Assembly: GCF_932526225.1 (NCBI RefSeq)
Contig: NC_064045.1
Coordinates: 12,394,442 to 12,458,441 of the forward strand
Origin: Nematostella vectensis
Taxonomy: Eukaryota > Cnidaria > Anthozoa > Actiniaria > Edwardsiidae
Direction: 5' to 3'
DNA: 64,000 nucleotides
This document shows positions 46,801 to 56,600 of this stretch, piece after piece. A program made the translations under genes and the position numbers. Under the pieces are notes generated by a model that saw only the letters and a list, made by a program, of their open reading frames with translations, made no database searches and was not told the origin of the DNA. How positions within the stretch are numbered: the first letter of the stretch is position 1; each line of letters begins with the position of its first letter.

Positions 46801-48533
46801 GCGCACGTCCTGTGTTCGCGCCTGTAATAAAATCACCCCATTATGGTAAACCTCCACCTACCAGACACCCCCATTTAATATCAGGCACTTTTCAAAATCC
46901 CAAGGGTGTCTGTTTATAAAGGTACCACTGTACATGGATATAGTAGTGCAGTGGCAGACCTCACCTGATTGAAAGAGTTGGCCGCAGCAGAGCACAAGCC
47001 TGTGCCTAGTGATGCCCACAAAAAGGTGTCCAGATACATAGGGGCAGGGGCCAAGGCATATCCAGCCATTGCTGTCAACACAACCATTCCTACGCAGACA
47101 CAAATGTGTATCTTGATGTTAGGCAATCAACTTTCATCAAAAGACAGTGTTCTAATAATTTTTCAAAATCAAAGAAAAAGCACTATGGTTTCTATAACCT
47201 TATAATTAAGCTAGAAAATCATCCAAGCTTCCTTTAAGGGAAAAATGATTGTAAAATTTAAAATTTCATGATCACTAAGACCTGAGAATAGCTTTTGGCA
47301 AGTTCTCATGGTGACGGCATTGGCCATTTCACTGCACATGGCAAAGCCAATGATAGGTCAAGGGGGGATGATTGACTACCTCTTATTCCTGACAAGGATA
47401 TGAATTTCTTATTAACAGAAGTTGCAGAATTATGAATGTGGAAAAAGAGACTTCAAGGGACAAATGGTGTCCCGTCATCTAATGATAAATCTCTTTCTTA
47501 TCAAAGTTAATGATGCCAAACCTGAGAGCCTGATCTTGGATAATCTAGCATAGTATCCCGGTAGAAGCTTTAAATCAAATCTCTGCTCTATCCATAGCTC
47601 TTCATCTGAGGTATCAACAGCAGTCCCCTTCTTTGCAATAACCTCTTCAAGTGTTTCCTTCTTTGAGAGCGTCTTAACAATACTTGACGTTGATGACTGC
47701 AACTGATAAAAGAAATTAAAGTTAGAGCCTATGGGAGTTTATATTTTGTTTGAAACAGAGATTCAACGACATTCTTAACTACTTCCCTTCCATACTGTCT
47801 GTAAAGTTGCACGTATCTTGGCATATTATTTAGCATTTTGTCAGTCAACTGTCTGTATTCAACCTATCAGTTACCATGGTATATCTTCTCATCACAATTC
47901 CAGTATAAATATCACACTGCACCTAAGGTTCATATTGTTTTACTATATACTTCTACTCTTGTGTAGAGTATATTTAATACCTCTTAGCTTAATCTAATCT
48001 TATGTTAAACTCCAGGGTCCATACATTATGTAAACTATATCACATTTAATGCACTTATAACCTCTTTCTACTCGGCGCAACTTCCCTTTGTATGAGCTCA
48101 TACTTGGATTACAATATCACAGCCCAGCACAGCCATATAAAGGTGAATGATGGCGATCACTAAACAGTATCATCTAAATAGTAGAGATTATAGCAACCAC
48201 AAGATGTGTCTAAGGTAGGTACTAGGTACTAAAAAGCTTAAGTCTTTACTCCAACAACATAAAAAAGAAACATAGATTACACTTACACATCTTAGCGTCG
48301 CATTTCCATATATAAAGAATCTCTTTTCGCAGATCCTGTTGTTGTGACGGCCTTTAGCTAGGCAAGTAAAACGTCTCGTGATGAGAATGTTCACATCTCT
48401 CCTCCACGATGGTGTTACACAACACAATCGAGGCGACCCTGCAAAATGACAATCCTTCCATATAAAAAGCATCAAGATGCTAGCTAAACCATCAAAGTTT
48501 ATACTCACTGCATATGAATACACGGGGGTACAT
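43828..48533 (-). CDS. COX10: Protohaem IX farnesyltransferase, mitochondrial (haem A synthesis), 8 exons
   Basis: UbiA-family prenyltransferase of the inner mitochondrial membrane; it adds farnesyl to haem b to make haem O, the precursor of haem A for cytochrome oxidase. Exons in transcript order: 48533-48509, 48438-48287, 47702-47522, 47089-46965, 46579-46509, 46170-46079, 45863-45633, 44159-43828; phases agree and give 1,209 nt (402 aa). Signatures: [12 protein letters not shown] joined to [16 protein letters not shown] (the conserved D..MNRT..R prenyl-diphosphate/Mg site), [40 protein letters not shown] and [17 protein letters not shown]. Several hydrophobic helices are evident. The N-terminal two exons (Arg-rich, few acids, as in a mitochondrial targeting sequence) are inferred from phase and splice sites and are less certain than the rest. 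The stop codon falls inside the last copy of a 4-copy tandem repeat. Confidence 0.94.
44410..44620. mobile_element. MITE, copy 1, COX10 intron 7
   Basis: Terminal inverted repeats GTCACCAGTTTACTTCCGG and CCGGAAGTAAACTGGTGAC (19 bp, perfect) about 200 bp apart. A related copy occurs at about 52,974-53,150. Confidence 0.75.
44862..45560. repeat. Same satellite, inverted copy array in COX10 intron 7
   Basis: Units read GCGCGCATCACTCATTGTTT and TCTCACAGTTCCAATTGATG, the reverse complement of the CCZ1 intron 13 units. The first five units are near identical (about 62 bp); units after 45,200 decay. Because COX10 is on the minus strand, the sense orientation of the repeat is the same as in CCZ1. 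Confidence 0.95.
46672..46827. repeat. Dispersed repeat family A, copy 5
   Basis: CAGGTGCATAGCCAGGTTTA, CGCAGTCATAGGTATCATAA, AAGCATAGTATTTGAAGGTT, AATGACCCACTTTTTGGCCG, TTCGCGCCTGTAA. COX10 intron 4. Confidence 0.85.
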
Positions 48534-48983
48534 GGTATTTTTCTAATCTCCGTTTTTTCGCGACCATTTTCGTGGGCCTTGTACCCACATGCCGGCCGCC
48601 ATCTTGTTTGCTGGGAATCTACCGAGGGAGGGGTATGGAAAGTTGCATTATTTGATTTGTTTGTCAATTTTACAATAAAGCTCACAAAAATACTCATATT
48701 ACCCTAAACCATAAAGAAACTATTTCTATAGCTAAAAAAAGGTTAAGTTATCAAAGAAAACTATTACATAAGCTTTGTTTTTGTTTTGGTTATTTGTCAT
48801 ACACCCTACCCCTGACGAATTATTTTTGTTCAATAACTGTAAACGTGCGAAACAACACGCTCGTCCCTAATCTTTTCCGGTTTGCTATCATAAAGGTATC
48901 CCCAGTCGAAAAATCAAATTCTAAACTAATCGCCTTTTACTTACTAATGATCAGAGCTTAATAGTAGAACTTCCAAACCTTCT
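48534..48983. promoter_or_regulatory. Divergent promoter of COX10 and RPP21
   Basis: 450 bp between start codons. CCGGCCGCCATCTTGTT at about 48592-48608 is AACAAGATGGCGGCCGG on the COX10 strand, the same motif as at the CCZ1 start. On the COX10 side this motif opens a 19-codon upstream frame (48602-48543) ending 9 nt before the proposed COX10 ATG. Confidence 0.75.
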
Positions 48984-51900
48984 ATGGGGCGAGATAGCAA
49001 CCAAAGAGATGGATACAACAGGCTGAATTTCCTCTACCAGGCAAGTGATTGTTTATGGAGTTATTTTGCCCTATGGGTTGTGATTCGGCCATGATCCTTG
49101 CTGAGTCACGGTGACTTCGCTATGATAGGGTTCTATGATTGGTCAGTGGCTCTGCTATCTATCCTTTCGAGTAGGTAAACGATTCATTGCGTTGGAACGG
49201 GGACAGTAAAAAAATAGAGCTTCTACTTCCCTTTCACATCACCCTCAATAACAGTCTCAAGTAAAAAGTTACATTATTTCGATTGATGGCGGATATTGTG
49301 TTTGGGGGAGACGGGTGGGGGCATTTCTCACTTGGTACAGTCAGATCTACAACAAATAGAAACCAGCATCCCTCTTTAAGATGCATTTTTTTAGTTTGAG
49401 TTGAGTGTAACGTTTGGCTTGTAGGAGTTTGTGTCAATTTCAATGATTTATCCAATATCGGAGCCAAGCAGTCTAAACACGGCCTGCCTGTCCCCTCTCT
49501 CGGGCTAGCATCGAGTCTTGTGGGGCTGGTTGGTTAATTCTAAGCCATGAATAGTGTCTAACAAGTGTATAACGTCGCGAGCCTGTGATTTGTTAAGCGC
49601 TAGTTAATTACCAGTTTCTCAAAGGCTTGTTAGCAAAACCCTTAACAGCATTTATCTAACAAGTGGTGGGGTGGGGGGGGGGGGGGGGGGCAAAGGGGGT
49701 CCTGAGCCAGATCCTCCCTTTCTCCCATTCTCTCTTAACAGCTTTAAATCAAATTGATTGATCCACATGTCCATGTAATGTTGTAATGATTCGTGTAGGT
49801 AATCAATTCATAGGTAATGAATTACAGGGGGAACATGTGCTGTACAATGCATACAGTGGCAAATTCAAAAGGTGCTTTCCTTTCCTGCTAAGTAAATGGG
49901 GCACTATAGGGGATGACATATTCACTTATTCAAGTAATCTTGAAGTAGGTTGCCTTTAAGCACAAAGAGCAAATCTCTCAAAGGTTAAGTCTCATCTTAA
50001 TCGTCACTATTTTCCAGGCTGCATGTGCCACCATTGCATCCAATCCCAGGAATACAGGCCTGGCTAGGTTTTATGCCAGCACCATGAAAACTATAGGAGA
50101 AAGACTTGTACTAAAGCTGTGAGTACACCAAATTGAAGCATGCATACAGTAAAAACCAGCGAATAAGAACCTTCATTTTTGGGAGTCAGCCTGAACAGGT
50201 TCTTAATTAAATGGAAGATCCCTACTTCAACAAATAGGATTCTTGCATAGCTTTGCAGCTACATCACAATAACATGATGATTTATGAAAATACAAACCTT
50301 TTTATTCTTTAGGCTAATTTAATTTTTTGTTTTTAGGAGGTGTAAATTACAAAAGGCTAACAGGTTCTTAGTTTTCAGGCTCTTGCTCGCAGGTTTTTAT
50401 TGTACTACTGTACCTCTACTCATCTTAGACTACTATTCACACAAGTTCACTGTATCAAAATTCAACTAGATTGTGCTATAATTTGTATCATCAAATAAAC
50501 AATTTCAAAATCTAGGAATGCATAAGAAAAAAGTCAAATATTTACGTAGAAAAAACCTACCGTATCCAATATCATGAAGTCCATGAAATAACAGAAGTTC
50601 CATGTTTTGCACCACAGGGATCCAAGTATTAAAAGGACTGTTTGCAAACATTGTTGTGCGTTAATGGTGCCTGGAGTTACATCCAAAGTCCGAATAAGAG
50701 GTTAGTTGGTTGTTATGCGGTAACAAATTCCCTAATAAAAACAAAACACATATTCAAGTATAATTACAGCTGAATTTGTAATTTACCCAGAATGAAAGCT
50801 CCTAGTCTTATTTGGCAGGGCAGTAGCTGGGGGGGGCATGTGCCCCCCCTAATATTTTAAAAAAGTCGTAAGGAAATGACCAGTAGGGGCATGGCTGTGC
50901 CCCCCAAATATTTTCTTAATGTTTCTGTATTGTGTCCCACCAATCTTAGGTGGCCTGCTATGGCTCTGTTTGGGATAGTATTTAGTCGGTCAAATGTTCG
51001 ACATAGTATTATTTATTTGTTGAATTGACTGGGCCTTTTTAATCAAGACAATGATTTTGATCTCCAGGCAGGTGTAAGTACAGATTCTGGTGTAAGTGTT
51101 CATACAGTAACACATACCTGTCAACTCTCCTGCATTCGGTGGGAGTCTCAAGATTTTGGACCCCTTCTCCCACTCTCCCGCATTGAGCACCAAATCTCCC
51201 GCTTTTTTAGCATTTTTATCGCTTCCGAAAAATTATTCTATAGAAAATCGTCATTTTGCCTATTTTCTATTAAAAATATTTTAGACAATAATTCCCTTGC
51301 GTAGCGCAATTTATTTAACACCCTCATGAGATCTATAAGTCGATTTGTTTGTGAGAGCTTTCAATAAGGCAAACGCCTGCAAGGTTAAACCCACCCCTCA
51401 CCCAAAAAAAGAATATACCCCACTCTTCCCCCCGAAGAATTATCATGCCTTGAGGTTTTTGGAGGTTGACAGGTATGAGTAACATCAGTGGCAATTTATT
51501 GTTTAAGTGCCTTTCCTGCCCCCCCCCCCCCCCCTGTCAAGTTGACTTGCTTTGTTGCATAGCAGTATGCTTTTGCTCTTTCTATTCTTCTATTCTATCC
51601 GAAGATTTCCATTTTGTTACCCTGCCTTACATGTAGGAAAGAAACTTAATAGTGATAGGGGAAGGGAAGTAATCCTGTATACTTTTTTCTTGTCAGCAAG
51701 ACATTTTTTACTTTCTGAGAGCAGGTTTCTTCTTCTTTTTTTCTCATTTGATTTCCTTAGATGCCTATCTTGTTCTTTGTTATCAACCTGCAGCAAGAAG
51801 AGAACGCCATGTGGTGGAAACCTGTCTCAGCTGTGGTGTAGTAAAGAGGTACCTTGCTCGCAAAGACTACAAGTTATGGAGTGAGCAAGCACAAGGCGCA

Positions 51901-51999
51901 GTAGATAAAGCAACTCCTGCGCCTATTGACAGATTCAGTAAGAACAGGGAGAGCAACGAGTCAAAGAAAAAGGGGGAAAAAGTTGAGGACCCTGATTAA
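48984..51999 (+). CDS. RPP21: Ribonuclease P protein subunit p21 (Rpr2 family), 4 exons
   Basis: Protein subunit of nuclear RNase P, which removes 5' leaders from tRNA precursors. Exons: 48984-49040, 50018-50118, 50618-50700, 51794-51999; total 447 nt (148 aa). Diagnostic stretches: GYNRLNFLYQAACATIASNP, NTGLARFYASTMKTIGERLV and LDPSIKRTVCKHCCALMVPG. The zinc ribbon is seen as CKHC in exon 3 and CLSC in exon 4, the four expected ligands with the usual spacing. A lysine-rich tail ends the protein. The exon 4 acceptor at 51792-51793 was chosen because it gives the family spacing between the zinc knuckles; an upstream acceptor would add about 11 residues. Intron 1 begins GCAAGT after CAG, so it is a GC-AG intron. 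RPP21 diverges from COX10 with 450 bp between the start codons. Confidence 0.93.
50820..50942. repeat. Dispersed repeat family B, copy 1
   Basis: Contains GGAAATGACCAGTAGGGGC, TGTGCCCCCCAAATATTTTC and TTAATGTTTCTGTATTGTGT. Other copies at about 55,556-55,690 and 56,466-56,600. RPP21 intron 3. Confidence 0.85.
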
Positions 52000-52328
52000 C
52001 AGAAACCCACAGAAATGTCATGAGTGTGATGTCTTGAGGATTGTTAATGAAGAGAGAAGGCTTTGCATTAGCAAGTCATGAGTACTTGCTTGTGCTATTT
52101 TAGATTAGTAAGATCTTCAGTGCTCTAATGTATATAGGGATTAAGGGGGGCCATGCACCTCCCCCACTAGTTTTCCTAGTGACACTGTTTCATGACCCCC
52201 AGTTTTTCGATGTTTTTATGGACCTAAGCTTTGGGCAGAAATTTCAATGTTTTTTTCAGGCTGCCAGCTCAACAATGCAAACTATTTTATAAGTTTATTT
52301 ATTGATATAGTTGGACAAAATTATGTGC

Positions 52329-52476
52329 CCTTGTGTAATGTTCTGGGTCGAATGCTTTAAACGACGGCAATATTCGTAGATCATCCGTTTTATTATCCTA
52401 CTCCTTGTGTAATGTTCTGGGTCGAATGCTTTAAACGACGGCAATATTCGTAGATCATCCGTTTTATTATCCTACT
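52329..52476. repeat. Exact 74-bp tandem duplication, RPP21 downstream region
   Basis: CTTGTGTAATGTTCTGGGTC...ATCCGTTTTATTATCCTACT occurs twice in direct tandem with no visible difference. Confidence 0.9.
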
Positions 52477-52973
52477 CTTATCGCATATATACATAGCACT
52501 CCCCAAGCCCACTGTGTGTATGAATTACTTATAAGGTTCACATTACATTTTGTGTGTCGTGGTTTACAGTAAACATGTGGGATTGAAATAAGCCATTCAC
52601 TTTACCGTGAAATAAAATTGTAAAACTCTTAAAAATATTCTGACCTGACAGTGGAGTCTTAAATGTGGTCTGGGTGAGGTTTCAAGCCATTTGGGCAGGC
52701 ATTTTGAGAATTATGTTGTTTTGTTTCTTCTTGTACACTTCTCTATTATGTACAAGGGGAAATAGAACATACATGCCTAAGGAAAATGTCCTTGAATGTT
52801 GAGGTTGATATTCAAAGCTCGGTAAATAACCCCTTTGTGGAATTGAAGCTCACATTTTGAGAAGATATATGCAAGCCACAGAAAGGATGGAGCACTATAC
52901 ATCTGATGTGTGCACTAACAAAATGCTGCAGCAAATTGGCAGATTCATCCTCATGCCTAGTTAAGATGGTATT

Positions 52974-53150
52974 GTCACCAGATTACTTCTGCAAACCTCA
53001 ACCAATAAAAAACAAAAGAATCTATTAGAATCTGCACTATTTAACAGGTAACTGGCTCTAAATTATCAGTCACATCCTCAAAGACACTTCCAATAGACAA
53101 CTTCTCCCAAACCACAGTGTCATCAATAGTTATATATGCCTTCTTTGTAC
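52974..53150. mobile_element. MITE, copy 2 (older, degenerate), downstream of RPP21
   Basis: Starts TTGTCACCAGATTACTTCTG and follows copy 1 colinearly (AAACCTCAACC, TTAACAGGTAACTGGCTCTA versus TTAACAGGCCATCCGCTCTA, AAATTATCA). The right terminal repeat is not clear. Confidence 0.65.
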
Positions 53151-53810
53151 ATGAAATATATATTTTTCAATCAATACTATTCCTTTTATCAGATTTATTG
53201 GAAAATCAGATGCTTATAGATTTTACTTATTGGAACTAACAAAGCACCTGAATATATTTTTAGAAAGTTTCCCATTATTTTGAGATCAATTCCATGAAGT
53301 TCATTATAAATATACTATAACATTTACAAAAACTGCATTTTAATATTTTCCCTAGTCTGTAATATTTTTTTCATTGGAAAGTTTGATATTTGAAAAACGA
53401 TGAATGCCGCAAACAAAAAGCATTGAATCAGAAATGTTATTTTGTGTTTTATATCTGATGCCCATTTCTTAAAGTGTGGTATAGTAGGCAGAACTTTGCA
53501 AAATTAAAAAAGAAACAGCTGCTAGCAAAGCCAGAAACACAGACACTGTGGCAAGGAAAAGATAGATTTATAAACTTATTTTCCTTTCCATTGTTAGTAA
53601 ATATTGACCTTAGCAGATTAGACACATTTACAAAAAAAACAAGTAAATATGCTTACATACTTTCTTTGAATCATTTAAATGAATATATAATTTTTTGTTC
53701 AGGAAACTAGATTTAAAGCAGATGGCAAGGCAATTTGGTTAGGCAATTATGGCAGTCCTGATGTAAGCCATAACCCAGTCTGCCCATGTGGAATAGTTCT
53801 TATGGAGGCA

Positions 53811-54668
53811 TTATTGCTGATTGACCTCTGTTAAACTTTGCTCCGACACATTTCTGCTAAGTGACTGGACAGAGCACGGGGGAGACGTCCCTGCACCGTC
53901 ACACGCCTCACGGAAATCTGCATCCAAGTGTGGGGGAAGCATGTCACTAGAGCTCTGGACACTGAGGTCATCATCATCATCATCATCCTCGTAATCACTG
54001 TCATGATTAATGGTATTGGTGGGAACTGGCAAGCAATCGCCGGGTCTACCTAGCCCATTAATCTCTATAATGTTATTAGAACCCCGCATATGATCACTTA
54101 GACTACCACATCCAACTCCATCGCTCGTAACAACTTCTGGTCGCGAATCCGTATCGAATCTCGAGCTTTGAAAGTCACTGTAGTCGTCATCACCTGATAA
54201 TCCCCCAAGACTCGTCTCACCGTACGTGTTATAACTGCCTAGTTCCATATGAGGGTCGTAGTCACACGTGCCTGTAGCTAAGCTAGCGGGGTAATAGGTC
54301 CTGGGTGGGAAGCCAACTAAGGGCACACTATAGTTCGGGTGGTTATGAACAGGGTATGGTTGTCGGTTAAATTTCCCGTGCGAACGTAACTCAGGTTCAT
54401 AACGTAAACCATCCGAATGAAAGTCAAGCTCAATGAAGTCGCCGATATATCTGTATTCTTGTCTTGGCGGTAGCGGAATGGCGTCTTGAGGTGGTTCGAT
54501 ATTGGGTTCACGTTTTGGTCTTCGTGCTCGTTGTTTAGCGCTTCGTGGCGAAAATTTCCCTTCGTTGCGCATATATCTCGACCAAGCACAACAACAAACG
54601 ACCAAAACTACCACAAATATCCCGACATAACATAACGTTGTTATTATCAAGAACTTCGAGTCGACCAT
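53811..54668 (-). CDS. Single-pass membrane protein, intronless, function unknown
   Basis: An uninterrupted 285-aa reading frame without close recognisable family. Residues about 5-28 form one very hydrophobic helix (FLIITTLCYVGIFVVVLVVC) preceded by only a few residues and followed by a basic cluster (RSAKQRARRPKREP), as in a protein with a short outside N terminus and a long cytoplasmic tail. The tail is Pro/Tyr-rich (PLPPRQEYRYIGDFIELDF) in the middle, has an acidic run (DSDYEDDDDDDD) encoded by an ATC/GTC-type microsatellite, and ends in a Ser-rich segment SVQSLSRNVSEQSLTEVNQQ. No splice sites are needed. Composition is protein-like rather than repetitive, so I take it as real; it might also be the last exon of a longer gene, with receptor or adhesion exons further upstream. 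Function is not assigned. Confidence 0.6.
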   Translation of the reverse strand: MVDSKFLIITTLCYVGIFVVVLVVCCCAWSRYMRNEGKFSPRSAKQRARRPKREPNIEPPQDAIPLPPRQEYRYIGDFIELDFHSDGLRYEPELRSHGKFNRQPYPVHNHPNYSVPLVGFPPRTYYPASLATGTCDYDPHMELGSYNTYGETSLGGLSGDDDYSDFQSSRFDTDSRPEVVTSDGVGCGSLSDHMRGSNNIIEINGLGRPGDCLPVPTNTINHDSDYEDDDDDDDLSVQSSSDMLPPHLDADFREACDGAGTSPPCSVQSLSRNVSEQSLTEVNQQ

Positions 54669-55555
54669 GACTGAGTATGGAACTCAGAAAAGCGAATTTT
54701 CACGTAGAAATACGCCAGTATTGAAAAACAACCTTCATGGAGAGTAGCCCTCAGGTCAGTGGCGGCTACACGCCATACTCTCCGTCGCAGCTGCGGTATT
54801 CAATAATTTGCCTTCAGGATCACGAAACCTGACAGAACATCCCCTGACTCATGCACACAGTAACAAGCGATCAGTCTTCCTACTAGGACCCTCCTGGTTA
54901 GCCCTGAATCCCTAAGGTCTGCGTCAAAATAGTCATTTTGCAAGCCTCTTTCTTTCGTTATCCGGTGCACTTCAAAACGTCACTCGTCTATCATAGACAA
55001 TCGCTCGTTTCTCAAATTGCAAATCAAATAAGTAGGCCCCCTTGCATGACTCTCTTAGAGTACTTGTTTTCAACGCCAGTTCGGAGACGTTACCATGTGG
55101 ATTGTCTTGGTTGATATTTGGTGGCGTTTTTGGATTGTTTTGGTCCTCACACTTCGATCAATCAAATCAATCGTTCGAATGAATGATCATAAAATAAAGC
55201 GCCCACGGACAACCAGCGGCTGACAGAAAAACGCAGACAATTATGGCCCGGTGAAAACCGTTGTTTTGTAACCATTTAGTTCAGACATCAATTATAAGCT
55301 TGACTTTAGACATTAAATAATAGGTTTAACCTAATGCCTAAGCCTGCTCGTGCTAATTGGTTTTCTAACGGTTTTCATTGCGAGTTAGCTTTTCATGCAT
55401 GATTTACCGTCATTCCGAATGTGTGGGTATGAATACATGTAACATCCATACCCCCTAGCATATACTCTGAGGAATAGAGAAGCCCGGGAGAGAAAAAAAC
55501 ATTCAACCTCCGAAAATCGGTATGAAAGTATGAGAGTATACTCAAGGGTAAAGGG

Positions 55556-55690
55556 CACGTGCCCTCCCCCCCCCCCCTCCCCCAATATTTTCGAAAATTA
55601 TAAGAAAATGACCAGTAGGGGCGTGGCTGTGCCACCAAATATTAAATGTTTCTTAATGTTTTTTTGTATTGTGCCCCCCCTTATATTTCG
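55556..55690. repeat. Dispersed repeat family B, copy 2
   Basis: Shares AATTATAAGAAAATGACCAG, TAGGGGCGTGGCTGTGCC and TTTCTTAATGTTTTTTTGTA with copies 1 and 3. Short C-run at the left end. Confidence 0.85.
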
Positions 55691-56465
55691 GGTTCTTCTA
55701 CGGCACTGTATATAGTGGAATAAAGTTCCCCCGGCTTCTGGGGGGGTTCGTGTTTACCTTCGTGTTTGTTTGTTACCCTACGGCCTCTAATTGGTCAAGT
55801 GGATGTTTTGCGGGGATTTAAGTCTCGCGGTGACACTAGATTCATTTCTATGTAAATTTTTGTCTGGCTAAGACATTGCAGTTTGCCGCTCGGTGTTCAG
55901 CTCTAATGGAGGTATACAACTGTAGTATTACTCCTCTTAAACCCAACAGGCCCCTGTATATTTTGCCTTATCTATAAATTGCTTTGTTCTGTTTCGCTCT
56001 TAAAGATTGTCGATCAACTTCTCCTTTGTTATGTTTATCATTGAAATTGAAGCGGCTTATTCGCAAGCAAACTCCAAAATAACAATCTACGAATGAAGTC
56101 TGATATGTTATTAACGATATTTGATTGAAAATATCTTGGTTACACGCTTGAATTAGCCGATGGAAATGGATGCTTTGTGCGACTCGGCATTGATCGAGAA
56201 CATAAAATGGCGGCGCGATTGACCTTCTTTAACGCACATTTAAACGAAATAACATTCAATGTCCATGATAATGACGTCTCTTCATTTTGTAGCTTTTTTC
56301 GTCCTATAATCGCCTGCTTCCACTATAGTTAATTGGCCAATAGCGGGGCGTCTATCCGTTTTCTCTGTGGTCACCGCGTTAGAGTAATAGGATTGTTCAC
56401 ACGATAACATGCACTGATTCAATCGCAGGCGTTGTTTAGTAGGTTGAATGAAGGGTTTTTTTCAG

Positions 56466-56600
56466 GGCTGTAGCAGGGGGTGGGGCACTGGGGTCACGTG
56501 TCCCCCGAATATTTTCAAAAATTATAAGGAAATGACCAGTAGGGGCGTGATTGTGCTTCCCAATATTTTCTTAATGTTTCTTTATTGTGTCCCCCGATCT
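56466..56600. repeat. Dispersed repeat family B, copy 3
   Basis: Shares AATTATAAGGAAATGACCAG, TAGGGGCGTGATTGTGC and TTCTTAATGTTTCTTTATTG. Starts CTGTAGCAGGGGGTGGGGC, the likely family 5' end. Confidence 0.85.
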
